Positions 1-9,100 are shown, counted from the first letter of the stretch. The stretch: DNA of 64,000 nt from Chryseobacterium sp. CH25 (GCF_004119455.1 NZ_NRQT01000001.1:930001-994000); one strand, 5' to 3'. Notes: generated by a model not told the origin, from the sequence alone. Program-made: numbers and translations.

Positions 1-1659
1 CAAAGTATATCTGATTCCGTTTGGATTTTGTGATGTAGAAAGTTCATAAGAAATTCCATTGTTTGAAGGAATTACTTTTCCTGAGATGTTATAAATACTT
101 TTCGCATAGTTAACATTCATCTTATCAAGTATTTTGAAATGGCTAATGACTCTGTTTTCAAAATCTTTATAATTTTTAGGATCTGAAGTTCCCCAGCCTA
201 CTTCGGAAAGTGCCATTAATCTTGGGAAAATCATATACTGTACCTGTTTGAAATCCAGAATATATTCAGTCCATAAATTAGCCTGAACACCCAGAATATA
301 TTGAGCCTGTTCAGCATTTAATTCTACAGGAATCGGGTTATAGGAATATACTTTATCCAATGGCGTAAACCCTCCAAACGCATTAGGTTCAGACTGCGGA
401 TCTCCTTGATAATGGTCAAAATAGCAGTAAGAGCCTGGTGTCATCACAGCAAAATGTTTTGCTTTTGCAGCTTCAATTCCGCCGTTTACCCCTGTCCAGC
501 TCATTACAGCGGCATTTGGAGCTAATCCTCCTTCCAGAATTTCATCCCATCCAATAATTTTTCGCCCTTTACTGTTGATGTATTTTTCAATTCTATGAAT
601 GAAATAGCTTTGCAGCCCATGTTCATCCTTCAGATTATTCTTTTTAATCAGATCCTGGCAGTGGGCACATTCTTTCCATCTTGTTTTAGGGCATTCATCA
701 CCTCCGATATGAATGTACTGAGACGGAAACAATTTCATCAACTCATCTAAAACATTCTCCAGAAATGTAAATGTTTCATCTTTTGGACAGAAGACATCAT
801 CAAAAACGCCCCATTTCGTAGCCGATTCAAAAGGTCCTTTGGTACAGGCCAATTCGGGATAAGCAGATAATGCTGCAAGGGCATGACCAGGCATTTCAAT
901 CTCCGGAACCACTGTTATATGCCTTTCCTTAGCATATTTCACAACATCTTTAATCTGTTCCTGAGTATAAAAATAAGGGCCGTAAGGTTTTCCATCGAAG
1001 GTATTGTCCACATAAGCTCCAATCATTGATTCTTTACGTTTTGAACCAATCTGCGTAAGCTTCGGATATTTTTTGATTTCAATTCTCCACCCCTGGTCAT
1101 CGGCTAAATGCCAATGAAAAGTATTCAGCTTGTACATTGCCAGATAATCTATGTATTGCTTCACCTCATCTACTGTGAAAAAGTGACGGCAGACATCAAG
1201 ATGCATTCCTCTCCACGCAAACTTGGGCTGATCTTCGATTTTCATCACCGGAATTTTCTTAGTATCCTTATACTGATCAATAATCTGAATTAAAGTTTGC
1301 AGCGCCAGAAAATATCCTTGCTTGGTATAAGACTTAATATGAATCTGCTTTGGAGAAATTTCTAATGAATAATATTCTTTTTTCTGTTCCGCATCTATTC
1401 TGGAAGGAATTACAGAATTCGTCAAGTGGATGCCACCACCTTTCTGAGCATATTGAAATTCTAACTGAGAACCTATTCGTTTTTTGAAATATTCAGTCTC
1501 CTCTTTCGGCAGATCACCGCTTAATACAAAAGTAGCCGGGATTGCAAATTCTCCCTGTAAAAATTCAATTTTCTGAGGGTAAGGAATAACATTCAATTTA
1601 TTTTGAGCAAACATTAGAGTTGAAAGCAATGCAAAAAATACTAAAAAGGTTCGTACCAT
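1..1659 (-). CDS. Family 20 beta-N-acetylhexosaminidase, 3' end outside window
   Basis: Reading leftwards from ATG at 1659 gives an open frame that leaves the window at base 1, so the C-terminus is missing. The first 18 residues (MVRTFLVFFALLSTLMFA, then QN) form a signal peptide, so the enzyme is exported. A GH20 N-terminal domain is followed by the catalytic barrel. The motif HIGGDECPK places the catalytic Asp-Glu pair at about residues 321-322, and FHWHLADDQGWR and EIEMPGHALA are further GH20 signatures. The family removes terminal GlcNAc or GalNAc from chitin oligomers and glycans. No neighbouring gene shares a strand or pathway. No T9SS sorting domain can be judged because the end lies outside. 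Confidence 0.93.
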   Translation of the reverse strand, partial: MVRTFLVFFALLSTLMFAQNKLNVIPYPQKIEFLQGEFAIPATFVLSGDLPKEETEYFKKRIGSQLEFQYAQKGGGIHLTNSVIPSRIDAEQKKEYYSLEISPKQIHIKSYTKQGYFLALQTLIQIIDQYKDTKKIPVMKIEDQPKFAWRGMHLDVCRHFFTVDEVKQYIDYLAMYKLNTFHWHLADDQGWRIEIKKYPKLTQIGSKRKESMIGAYVDNTFDGKPYGPYFYTQEQIKDVVKYAKERHITVVPEIEMPGHALAALSAYPELACTKGPFESATKWGVFDDVFCPKDETFTFLENVLDELMKLFPSQYIHIGGDECPKTRWKECAHCQDLIKKNNLKDEHGLQSYFIHRIEKYINSKGRKIIGWDEILEGGLAPNAAVMSWTGVNGGIEAAKAKHFAVMTPGSYCYFDHYQGDPQSEPNAFGGFTPLDKVYSYNPIPVELNAEQAQYILGVQANLWTEYILDFKQVQYMIFPRLMALSEVGWGTSDPKNYKDFENRVISHFKILDKMNVNYAKSIYNISGKVIPSNNGISYELSTSQNPNGIRYTL

Positions 1660-1929
1660 TGGGTGGGGTTAAAGTTTTAGCTAATATACTTATTTTTCAA
1701 AACTTTGAAATGGTTCAGATTCTCTATTTTACCCATAAAAATTTACACTAAAAAGAACAATTACTTTTCTGAAATATCGTTAATAACTCAATTAGTGAAC
1801 AAGTTTTTTTAATTTTCAAAACAGATTAAAAATCAAACATTTAAATCAACAACACACTCTTTTTCCAAATCGAAAAAAAAATAATGGTTTATTTTTTGAT
1901 AAGCATACGTCACTAAAAGATTAAACATC

Positions 1930-1937
1930 TAAATTTG
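1930..1937 (+). promoter_or_regulatory. Putative -7 box of the DUF4197 gene
   Basis: TAAATTTG matches the Bacteroidota -7 consensus TAnnTTTG and ends 13 bases before the ATG at 1951, implying a very short leader. No TTG is seen at the usual -33 distance, so this is a half-site prediction. Confidence 0.4.
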
Positions 1938-1950
1938 TAAAAAAAATACA

Positions 1951-2787
1951 ATGAGAAAAAGCATTTTTATAGCAGCCGGATTATTCCTTTCTATTTCTAC
2001 ACAGGCACAACTTCTTGATATTCTAAAATCAACAGTTAAAGACCAAACAGGAATTGATCTTAACAATCCAAAGGCTACCAAAGGTTCCACTACAGTTACA
2101 ACAAATACGAACACAACCACAACAACTCCTATCTCTACTTCAACCAAAGCCTCTCCTCTTAATGTGGGAAGTCTTACCTCAACTCAGATTTCTTCGGGAT
2201 TAAAAGAAGCGTTAAGTCTTGGAGTAACGGATGGAGTGAAGAAACTGGCGTTAACAGACGGTTTTTTGAAAAATGAAGCGGTAAAAATCTTAATGCCTGA
2301 AAAATTAAGAAAGGTTGATATGACGCTACGTTCTGTAGGATTAGGCAGCCTTGCTGATGAAGGTGTAAAATTATTGAACAGAGCTGCAGAAGATGCTGTA
2401 ACGGAAGCTGCACCCATTTTCACCAACGCCATCACTTCTATGACGATCACAGATGCTAAAAATATTTTGTTGGGTAGCAATAACGCTGCAACAGGTTATC
2501 TTCAAAGCAAAACTCAGGCTCAGTTATTTACAGCTTTCCAGCCAAAAGTAAAAGCTTCTCTAGGAAAAGTAGGTGCTGATGCAGTTTGGAAGAACCTTAT
2601 TTCAAAATACAACACATTTACGGGACAATCTGTAACCACTGATCTTAATGAATATGTGACTACAGAAACGATTAACGGAGTATTCAAAATGGTAGCGGAT
2701 AAGGAAAGTGGAATCAGAAATTCGCCGGCAATGAGAACCACAAGCATATTGCAAAAGGTTTTCGGAGCGCAGGATGCTAATAGATAA
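1951..2787 (+). CDS. DUF4197 domain-containing exported protein
   Basis: The 278-aa product starts with a signal peptide (MRKSIFIAAGLFLSISTQAQ). A Thr/Asn-rich low-complexity linker covers about residues 47-70. The rest is a helical domain with the features of DUF4197: GLKEALSLGVTDGVKKLA, FLKNEAVKILMPEKL, a run of RAAEDAVTEAAPIF type, and a C-terminal half around LQSKTQAQLFTAFQPKV. The molecular function of DUF4197 is unknown and the protein is probably periplasmic. It is a single-gene unit with its own -7 box and a terminator right after the stop. I am confident of the family and can say nothing of the function. Confidence 0.88.
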   Translation: MRKSIFIAAGLFLSISTQAQLLDILKSTVKDQTGIDLNNPKATKGSTTVTTNTNTTTTTPISTSTKASPLNVGSLTSTQISSGLKEALSLGVTDGVKKLALTDGFLKNEAVKILMPEKLRKVDMTLRSVGLGSLADEGVKLLNRAAEDAVTEAAPIFTNAITSMTITDAKNILLGSNNAATGYLQSKTQAQLFTAFQPKVKASLGKVGADAVWKNLISKYNTFTGQSVTTDLNEYVTTETINGVFKMVADKESGIRNSPAMRTTSILQKVFGAQDANR

Positions 2788-2810
2788 ATTAAAATTTAAA
2801 TAGAATAGAA

Positions 2811-2841
2811 AGGTTGTTTCACACATGAAGCAGCCTTTTTT
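2811..2841 (+). terminator. Rho-independent terminator after the DUF4197 gene
   Basis: AGGTTGTTTC and GAAGCAGCCT form a 10-bp stem with two G-U pairs and a 6-base loop, followed by a run of T. It lies 24 bases past the stop codon. Confidence 0.75.
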
Positions 2842-2855
2842 ATTTATACCTTAAT

Positions 2856-3055
2856 TTCTTTTGTCTTGAAACAAAAGAAACAAATTCAAGACTTGGATTC
2901 CTTTGCTAAAAATAAATTCTGTTCTCTAAAAATTTTAAACTCGTGCGGTAGCTATCTAATGATATTATCAGAATTTGTCCCGCACTCAGACAGAAAAATT
3001 TTCTTAACGTTCACAGAAATTATTTTTTTAACGCTCCGGACTCCTATGTCATTCC
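2856..3055. repeat. Structured intergenic element, copy A (nested inverted repeats)
   Basis: This copy shares ordered blocks with the copy at 12971-13185: TTTGTCTTGAAA, TTCAAGACT, AAACTCG, CTCAGACAG, TTTTCTTAACG or TTTTTTAACG, and TTAACGCTCC. Between the blocks are three nested inverted repeats. The outer arms are at 2908-2922 and 3013-3027 (14 of 15 paired), the middle arms at 2929-2936 and 2995-3002, and the inner arms GTGCGG/CCGCAC at 2943-2948 and 2980-2985. Arm sequences differ from copy B but remain complementary, while the blocks between them are conserved. The function is unknown. Confidence 0.7.
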
Positions 3056-3154
3056 AATCAATCAGCTTCTATTTAAAAGAAGTAAAAGTATTTCTACCAA
3101 AATAGATTTCAAGTGAATGATGATGGTAACAATTCCGTTGATTAAACGATATGA

Positions 3155-3290
3155 TATTTTGCCACGAATAAAAAAAAGAATTCGTGCATTTGTGGCGATT
3201 AAAAATCTGCGTAATCTCCAGAATCTGCGAGAGAAAAATATGGTTTTAAGAGATTCTTCATTACGCAAAGCTTCATTCAGAATGACAGCA
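3155..3290. repeat. Composite intergenic repeat, copy 1
   Basis: Three modules occur in order: an imperfect palindrome starting GCCACGAAT and ending ATTCGTGCATTTGTGGC (3161-3196), an AATCTGCG-type segment (3203-3231), and AGATTCTTCATT...CATTCAGAATGACAG (3250-3288). The same modules in the same order and orientation are at 6119-6250. They flank scoB and the ABC exporter gene. Such repeats carry no coding sequence. Confidence 0.65.
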
Positions 3291-3347
3291 ATACTCCTGA
3301 TTCAGATTCTTTTTTATTCTTAGAACATTACGGGGATTGAAATAAAA

Positions 3348-3370
3348 AAACCTTGCGGTGAGCAAGGTTT
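3348..3370 (-). terminator. Terminator of scoB
   Basis: AAACCTTGC and GCAAGGTTT form a perfect 9-bp stem with the 5-base loop GGTGA. On the minus strand it is followed by a T-rich run and lies 9 bases past the scoB stop. Confidence 0.85.
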
Positions 3371-3379
3371 ATATTATAT

Positions 3380-4032
3380 TTAGAATTGCATTTCAGGAAT
3401 TTCACCTTCAATGATAAGATCTGCTTCTGTAGCTTTGATGATGTCTTCTACTGAAACTCCCGGTGCTCTTTCCAGCAGTTTGAAACCTTTTGGAGTGACT
3501 TCCAGTACAGCTAATTCAGTAACAACTTTTTTCACACAGTTTACACCCGTTAATGGAAGCGTACATTTTTTAAGGATTTTACTTTCTCCAGCTTTGTTTA
3601 CGTGCATCATAGCAACGATAATATTTTCTGCAGAAGCTACTAAATCCATTGCACCACCCATTCCTTTCACCATTTTTCCCGGAATTTTCCAGTTAGCAAT
3701 ATCTCCGTTCTCGGAAACTTCCATTGCTCCAAGTATGGTAAGGTCTACTTTCTGCCCGCGGATCATCCCGAAACTAAAAGCGGAATCAAAGAATGAACCT
3801 CCTTCTAAAATAGTAATGGTCTGTTTTCCGGCGTTGATGATATCTGCATCTTCTTCTCCTTCAAAAGGGAAAGGTCCCATTCCAAGAACTCCGTTTTCAC
3901 TCTGGAATTCTACGGAAATACCTTCCGGAACATAGTTGGCAACCAAAGTCGAATTCCGATTCCCAGGTTTACATAATAACGATCTCTCAGTTCTTTTGAA
4001 ATTCTTTTGGCAATTTGTTCTTTTGTAAGCAT
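3380..4032 (-). CDS. scoB: 3-oxoacid CoA-transferase subunit B, with an apparent frameshift
   Basis: Subunit B carries the catalytic Glu of the heterodimeric succinyl-CoA:3-ketoacid CoA-transferase, which activates acetoacetate. The frame from ATG at 4032 reads MLTKEQIAKRISKELRDRYY and then VNLGIGI, after which it must shift by one base to continue as PTLVANYVPEG. The plus-strand sequence around 3950 reads AAAGTCGAATTCCGAT, whereas AAAGTCGGAATTCCGAT would keep the frame. With the base restored the protein is 217 aa, the normal family length. QSENGVLGMGP holds the catalytic Glu at about residue 46. As written, only a 188-aa fragment from a TTG near 3946 is open. Its partner scoA lies 2.3 kb away across an ABC exporter on the opposite strand. 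It may be a sequencing error, or the gene may be truly broken. Confidence 0.85.
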
Positions 4033-4077
4033 AATTAAAACTTAGACTGCAATTTAAATATTTTCAGCCGAATACAA

Positions 4078-4120
4078 AAGGGGTTGGAGCAGGAAGTTGG
4101 AAGCTGGAGGCTGGAGGTTA
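4078..4120. repeat. Purine-rich simple repeat GGAAGTTGGAAGCTGGAGG
   Basis: Degenerate direct repeats of about 8-9 bases (GTTGGAGC, GAAGTTGG, AAGCTGGAGG, CTGGAGG) lie between the scoB start and the ABC exporter. A related sequence sits in the loop of the element at 33450-33565. The CTCTCAAACCC-type array at 35938-36002 has the same character on the other strand. Confidence 0.5.
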
Positions 4121-4251
4121 ACATTGGTCCGAAAACGACTATATTACTTATAAACTGTATAACTTCCTTTTTCCGGAACCTGATTTTTAATCTTCCTCAA
4201 CAACAGAGTATTGTCATTTATAATTAACATCGTTAGTAAAAATAATATCAT

Positions 4252-4259
4252 TAATTTTG
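4252..4259 (+). promoter_or_regulatory. Putative -7 box of the ABC exporter gene
   Basis: TAATTTTG fits TAnnTTTG and lies 17 bases before the ATG at 4277. It falls inside a longer upstream open frame that starts at 4211, which argues that translation starts at 4277. No clear -33 TTG is seen. Confidence 0.45.
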
Positions 4260-4276
4260 TACCATTATTTACTAGA

Positions 4277-6076
4277 ATGAAGATACTTTTAAAATACCTT
4301 AAACCTTATCAATGGCTGATTGTTATTTCTTTGCTATTGGCTACCATTAATCAGGTTTTCTCTTTATTTGCTCCTGCGATTACAGGGAATATTCTGGACC
4401 AATTGGTTACTCATCCCAATTTCTTTGACAAAGAAAAACTTTTACCAAGAAATATAGATCAATATCTTTATGGAACCTCTGTATATCACGGAGCCTTCTA
4501 TTTCTTAGGTTTACTGATCGGAACCGCGATGGTGAGTAGAATTGCCAAAGCATTTCAGGATTATGTGGTGAGTGTTATTACTCAGAAGTTTGGAGCTAAA
4601 ATCTTTACGGATGGTTTAAAACATTCAATGGCATTGCCTTATCAGGAGTTTGAGGACCAGAGAAGTGGCGAAACCTTATCTATTTTAACGAAAGTAAGAG
4701 AGGATTCAGTGAAGTTTATTACTAATTTCATTAATATTTTCTTTGGGATTCTGGTAAGTATTATTTTCGTTTCTGTATATGCGATCCGCCTGCATTGGTC
4801 GATTATGCCAGTGTATATCTGTGGAATTTTCCTGATTGCTTTTATCACGAATTTATTGAGTAAAAGGATCAAAGTCATTCAGAAAAATATTGTTTCTGAA
4901 ACCACAGCTTTAGCAGGAAGTACTACGGAAAGTCTTAGAAATATAGAAATTGTAAAGAGTTTAGGTTTAACGAATCAGGAAGTAATCCGTCTGAATAACA
5001 ACACGTATAAAATTCTGGGTCTTGAATTGAGAAAGGTTAAAAGCATCCGTTCCTTAAGCTTTATCCAGGGAACAATGGTAAATTTTCTTCAGCAGATGAT
5101 TACCCTGACACTTTTATATCTGATCTTTAAAAATATTGTTACTCCGGGACAATACCTTTCCCTGATGTTTTATGGCTTCTTTATTTTCGGGCCTATGCAG
5201 GAGATCGGAAATATTATTATCTCCTATCGTGAAGCTGAGGCCTCTCTTCAGAATTTTGACCGTTTAATGAAAAAAGACGTGGAAGAAAAACCGCTTCACC
5301 CGAAACAGATTGGGGCGATTGAAGAACTGGAATTCAAGCATGTTTCTTTCAAACATCAGTCGGCTCAGTATAAAGCACTGAATAATATTTCTTTTGATGT
5401 TAAAAATGGAGAAACCATTGCATTTGTGGGGCCAAGTGGATCCGGGAAAAGTACACTGGTAAAATTATTGGTTGGACTCTACAGACCTCAGGAAGGGAAT
5501 ATTTTTTACAATGAAATTAATGGAAAGGAATTTGATTTTGATGAACTGAGAAATCAGATTGGCTTTGTGACACAGGATACCCAGCTTTTTGCAGGAACTA
5601 TTAAAGAAAACCTTCTTTTTGTGAATCCTAAAGCTACTGAACAGGAACTTGCCATTGCTTTGCAGAAATCAAGTTGCACTGCCTTACTGGAAAGGGCTGA
5701 AAAAGGGATTGAAACGGTTATCGGAGAAGGCGGATTGAAATTAAGTGGGGGTGAAAAACAAAGAATCGCTATTGCAAGAGCACTTTTAAGAAAACCTCAT
5801 CTGTTGATTTTTGATGAAGCTACTTCTGCTTTAGATAGCATTACTGAGGAGGAAATTACCTCTACCATAAAGGACATCTCTGAGGAAAGAGAGCAGATTA
5901 CCGTTCTGATTGCTCACCGATTAAGCACCATCATGCATGCAGACAAAATCTATGTACTGGAGCGCGGACAGATTGTAGAAACAGGTTCTCACGATCATCT
6001 GATTGCTGAAAAAGGGCTTTATTATGCCATGTGGAGACAGCAGATTGGGGAAAGGAAAACAACTGTTCCACAATAA
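4277..6076 (+). CDS. ABC exporter, fused permease and ATPase
   Basis: The 599-aa half-transporter has an N-terminal membrane domain (about residues 10-320, with several hydrophobic helices) and a C-terminal ATPase. The ATPase shows Walker A GPSGSGKST near residue 385, a Q-loop VTQDTQLF, the signature LSGGEKQRIAIARA near 489, Walker B LLIFDEATSAL near 509 and the H-loop IAHRLST. The family works as dimers in the inner membrane (MsbA/lipid or drug exporter type), and the substrate cannot be read from sequence. The frame is open from 4211, but MKILLKYLKPYQW at 4277 starts just after a -7 box and at the normal family N-terminus. The gene lies between scoB and scoA in the opposite orientation. A bidirectional terminator follows it. 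Confidence 0.92.
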   Translation: MKILLKYLKPYQWLIVISLLLATINQVFSLFAPAITGNILDQLVTHPNFFDKEKLLPRNIDQYLYGTSVYHGAFYFLGLLIGTAMVSRIAKAFQDYVVSVITQKFGAKIFTDGLKHSMALPYQEFEDQRSGETLSILTKVREDSVKFITNFINIFFGILVSIIFVSVYAIRLHWSIMPVYICGIFLIAFITNLLSKRIKVIQKNIVSETTALAGSTTESLRNIEIVKSLGLTNQEVIRLNNNTYKILGLELRKVKSIRSLSFIQGTMVNFLQQMITLTLLYLIFKNIVTPGQYLSLMFYGFFIFGPMQEIGNIIISYREAEASLQNFDRLMKKDVEEKPLHPKQIGAIEELEFKHVSFKHQSAQYKALNNISFDVKNGETIAFVGPSGSGKSTLVKLLVGLYRPQEGNIFYNEINGKEFDFDELRNQIGFVTQDTQLFAGTIKENLLFVNPKATEQELAIALQKSSCTALLERAEKGIETVIGEGGLKLSGGEKQRIAIARALLRKPHLLIFDEATSALDSITEEEITSTIKDISEEREQITVLIAHRLSTIMHADKIYVLERGQIVETGSHDHLIAEKGLYYAMWRQQIGERKTTVPQ

Positions 6077-6118
6077 TCGTAGAAATAAAGATGGCGACAA
6101 AGTCGCTGATTAAGCTGT

Positions 6119-6250
6119 ATTATATTTTGCCACGAATGCACGAATTCTTTTTATTCGTGCATTCGTGGCAATTAAAAGTCTGTGAAATCTGCGGGAAAAT
6201 TTTATCTTGAGATTCTTCATTCCGCGCTGCTTCATTCAGAATGACAGCAC
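6119..6250. repeat. Composite intergenic repeat, copy 2, with a 19-bp perfect palindrome
   Basis: The arms 6127-6145 and 6153-6171 (TTGCCACGAATGCACGAAT and its complement) pair perfectly over 19 bp around a 7-base loop. They are followed by GTCTGTGAAATCTGCGGGAAA (6179 onward) and AGATTCTTCATTCC...CATTCAGAATGACAG (6210-6246). The order and orientation match copy 1 at 3155-3290. Confidence 0.75.
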
Positions 6251-6288
6251 AACAAAAAGACACTAGAAAAAGTTAAGCTTACTCAATA

Positions 6289-6320
6289 AAAAAGCGCTGA
6301 AAATATATTCAGCGCTTTTT
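6289..6320. terminator. Bidirectional terminator between the ABC exporter gene and scoA
   Basis: AAAAAGCGCTGAA and TTCAGCGCTTTTT form a perfect 13-bp stem with a 6-base loop. A-runs and T-runs on the two sides make it functional for both converging genes. Confidence 0.85.
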
Positions 6321-6345
6321 TATATAAATTGTATTCTTCAGAAAT

Positions 6346-7047
6346 TTATTCTTTCGTTCTAACGGTTCTTTGCTCGATTCTTTTTTCAAATTTTTCTCCC
6401 TGGAAAATTCTCTGAATCATAATTCCCGGAATATGAATCTCATTAGGATCTAGTTCTCCCGGTTCTACCAGTTCTTCTACTTCAGCAATGGTAATTTTTC
6501 CTGCACCAGCCATTGGATGATTGAAGTTTCTTGCAGATCCTTTGAAAATAAGGTTGCCGGCATGATCTCCTTTCCATGCTTTTACGATAGAAAAATCAGC
6601 ATCAAAAGCATGTTCTAAAATGTGAGGTTTTCCTTTGAATTCTTTTACTTCTTTCCCTTCTGCCACTTCAGTTCCATACCCTGCCGGAGTGTAGAAAGCC
6701 GGAATTCCAGCCTGAGCTGCTCTGCACTTTTCAGCTAAAGTTCCCTGTGGAGTAAGCTCTACTTCAAGTTCTCCTGAAAGCATTTGTCTTTCAAACTCAG
6801 CATTTTCTCCCACATAGGAAGAGATCATTTTCTTGATTTGTCTTTTATGAAGCAGTAATCCCAGTCCAAAGTCATCTACTCCGGCATTGTTTGAGATGCA
6901 GGTAAGATCTTTCACATCACTTTCCACCAGGGCATTGATTGAATTTTCAGGAATTCCACAAAGTCCAAATCCGCCCAGCATCAGCGTCATTCCATCTTTA
7001 ATTCCTTCGATGGCTTCCTTTGCATTTTTTACTCTTTTATCTATCAT
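6346..7047 (-). CDS. scoA: 3-oxoacid CoA-transferase subunit A
   Basis: The 233-aa protein is the A subunit that pairs with ScoB to move CoA from succinyl-CoA to 3-oxoacids. The N-terminus carries the family glycine-rich motif [16 protein letters not shown] (about residues 19-34). Further along are [33 protein letters not shown] and the C-terminal [15 protein letters not shown] block, all typical. The length equals the family norm and the ATG at 7047 gives the expected start. In most genomes scoA and scoB are adjacent and co-transcribed. Here a divergently oriented exporter and a bidirectional terminator separate them, so the two subunits must be expressed from separate transcripts. Confidence 0.94.
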   Translation of the reverse strand: MIDKRVKNAKEAIEGIKDGMTLMLGGFGLCGIPENSINALVESDVKDLTCISNNAGVDDFGLGLLLHKRQIKKMISSYVGENAEFERQMLSGELEVELTPQGTLAEKCRAAQAGIPAFYTPAGYGTEVAEGKEVKEFKGKPHILEHAFDADFSIVKAWKGDHAGNLIFKGSARNFNHPMAGAGKITIAEVEELVEPGELDPNEIHIPGIMIQRIFQGEKFEKRIEQRTVRTKE

Positions 7048-7435
7048 GAAATATTAGATTTTTCTGTTGGCTAAATTTAATAAAAATTTATTGTATCTGC
7101 GATGAATGAAAAAAGATCCTGATTCCTATCCCATCCTGAATACCTGTTTTTCATATTAAAAAGATCATATTCAGATTTTTACAGCCAAAAGTGAACAAAC
7201 TGGTTCATTTTTTCTATAAATCTCGTAAAATTGATTTATATTTGGGGCTTCAAATTCATAAACACCACATATTTTTTAATCTTCGGATATAATTGATATA
7301 AACACAATCTTAAATGTAAAAATTATTTCTGACGGCTTACTGCTGTCTCTTCAATGCTTTTACCTTTTATTTTCATTCATATTGGTATTCAAAAGCTAAT
7401 TATCACAAACTTAAAATCAGAACTTAATATAAAAC
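7048..7435. other. Gene-free stretch, probable leader of the MORN-like gene
   Basis: No gene is seen in these 388 bases. TATATTTG at 7237-7244 fits the -7 consensus on the plus strand and could start a leader of about 190 bases for the gene at 7436. No -33 TTG is visible at the right distance. GAACAAACTGGTTC at 7193-7206 is a short dyad next to it. Confidence 0.35.
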
Positions 7436-8968
7436 ATGAAAAAACTATTTACGTCCGCGTTACTTGCATTAGTACTCAGCATCAACGTATATGCGCAGGA
7501 AAAAACTTATTTTGATGAAAACTGGGAAAAAACCACCCAGGAAAACATGGAATATTACCGTGAAACATCTCCAAAAGGTAAGCTTACCTTAATTAAAGAC
7601 TTTTATAAAAACGGAACCCTTCAAATGGAAGGGCTGGCTTCTGATACCACTCCAAGCAATGAGGTTTTTGATGGTAAAGTAACATGGTACACCCCTGAAG
7701 GAAAAGTAATGAGTGTTGTAAACTACTCTAAAGGGAAACAGGTTGGCGTTTCTCAGAATTATGATGCTAAAGGGAAATTAATTGAAGACCTGGTTTATAA
7801 AGCTGATGGTACTTTTTCAGGAAAATCATTCAGTTATAAAGATCCTGAAAATGAATATTATTATAACTCACTTACCGTATATGAGAATTCTACTCCAATC
7901 CAAACGGTTATTTACGATGAGGATATCAAAGGAATCAGAACCGAAAGCATTATAGGTAAAAACGGCACCTACGAAAATAAATACTACGGTGAAAAAGGTA
8001 AGTATATTGGTAGTGGCAGCTCTGAATCTAACAGCGAAAGTACTCAGGTAGACTATTACTATAATCCAATGAGGGTTTCCAAAATTGAAAAGTATAAAAG
8101 TGATGGTTCCATCAAAGAAGGAATCATCTATTCAAAAAATGGGAATATTCTGCAGGAACAGAAAAGAGGCAAAAAAGACGGCTCCAAAACCACTTACGAT
8201 GAATCTGGGAAAAAGATCGCTAACCTAACGTATCAATATGAAAAAGAAAATGATACGTACAAACCTATGGATGGCGAAGATTATCAGTTCAGCTATGATT
8301 ACAGCCACATCTCAACAATAGATGTTTATAAAGGTGGTGATCAGATTCTTAATAAGGAGTTTAGTGAAGAAGGAAAACTTTTAACGGAAAAAACATTAAA
8401 AGACGGATCTACTCAGGAAATTAAATATTATACTCCTGATGGAAAGTTAAGATCCACATTAACTTATAAAGATGATACTCCTTACAACGGTACCTCTTAC
8501 GAAGGACTTACCGAAATACAGTATAAGGAAGGTGTTTTGGTGAATACAAAAAACTATACTGAAGAGAATAAGCTTAAGTTTGAAAAGAAATTAAATGCTA
8601 AGCAAACTGCTTACGATGCAACGGTATATGATAATAAGGGTGCTATTTTGTACACTTATAACCAACCTCTAAATGATGATGAATACGACTACAGTTTTAC
8701 TGCTCAGATTGTACAATATATTAAGGGGAAACCAGCGAATAAATCTTCTGTAAAAGGGGGAATTCTTCAAAGCGGAAAAATAAGAATAAAGGATTACTAC
8801 GGAGCAAAAGAGCTTGAACGTAATGGGAAATGGATCTTATTGAAGGTTTATAATTCAGAAGGAAAGCTTGTTCAGGATTCTAAAATTATGGCTGATACTG
8901 GTGATAACTTCTCTAGCGAGAGCCAGATTATCATTCAGGAAGATCAATTGAACACTAATTTTGAATAA
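7436..8968 (+). CDS. Secreted MORN/YwqK-like repeat protein
   Basis: The 510-aa protein has a signal peptide (MKKLFTSALLALVLSINVYA, then Q). The rest is made of degenerate repeats of about 20-25 residues with the pattern Y-x-x-x-G-K-L-x-x-x-x-x-Y-x-x-G, for example FYKNGTLQMEG, WYTPEGKVMSV, NYDAKGKLIED and YYTPDGKLRST. These resemble MORN-type or YwqK-type beta-hairpin repeats. There is no catalytic motif and no T9SS sorting domain, and no cysteine lipobox, so a periplasmic or outer-membrane-associated structural role is an inference. A weak terminator follows. The function is unknown. Confidence 0.75.
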   Translation: MKKLFTSALLALVLSINVYAQEKTYFDENWEKTTQENMEYYRETSPKGKLTLIKDFYKNGTLQMEGLASDTTPSNEVFDGKVTWYTPEGKVMSVVNYSKGKQVGVSQNYDAKGKLIEDLVYKADGTFSGKSFSYKDPENEYYYNSLTVYENSTPIQTVIYDEDIKGIRTESIIGKNGTYENKYYGEKGKYIGSGSSESNSESTQVDYYYNPMRVSKIEKYKSDGSIKEGIIYSKNGNILQEQKRGKKDGSKTTYDESGKKIANLTYQYEKENDTYKPMDGEDYQFSYDYSHISTIDVYKGGDQILNKEFSEEGKLLTEKTLKDGSTQEIKYYTPDGKLRSTLTYKDDTPYNGTSYEGLTEIQYKEGVLVNTKNYTEENKLKFEKKLNAKQTAYDATVYDNKGAILYTYNQPLNDDEYDYSFTAQIVQYIKGKPANKSSVKGGILQSGKIRIKDYYGAKELERNGKWILLKVYNSEGKLVQDSKIMADTGDNFSSESQIIIQEDQLNTNFE

Positions 8969-8998
8969 AGACAAGTTCATTTGATATTTGATCATATA

Positions 8999-9029
8999 AA
9001 AGCGGTTTCATTTTTGGAGCTGCTTTTTT
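8999..9029 (+). terminator. Probable terminator after the MORN-like gene
   Basis: AAGCGGTTTC and GGAGCTGCTT pair imperfectly with G-U pairs and are followed by a T-run. Confidence 0.55.
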
Positions 9030-9100
9030 GGGGCTTAAAATCTGGCTTTTTATTTTTATTTCCCGCAGATCACAAGGATTTCGCAGATGTTTGTGGAAAG

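Larger units (their letters stand above)
2788..3379. other. 592-bp gene-free stretch filled with repeats
   Basis: No convincing gene is present. In order it holds the terminator at 2811-2841, one copy of a structured intergenic element (2856-3055), a composite repeat (3155-3290) that recurs at 6119-6250, and the scoB terminator (3348-3370). Short open frames here have no start signals or conserved features. Confidence 0.7.

Noticed and set aside
2866..3323. Small plus-strand open frames in the 2.8-3.3 kb gap
   Set aside because: They read through the structured element and composite repeat. Their codons mirror the repeats and show no conservation signal.
3411..3935. Long plus-strand open frame opposite scoB
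   Set aside because: It is antisense to a clear CoA-transferase gene, has no promoter and no recognisable domain. It follows from the codon pattern of scoB.
4211..4276. Upstream 22-codon extension of the ABC exporter
   Set aside because: The extension contains the -7 box, has no signal-like composition, and the family begins at MKILLKYLKPYQW.
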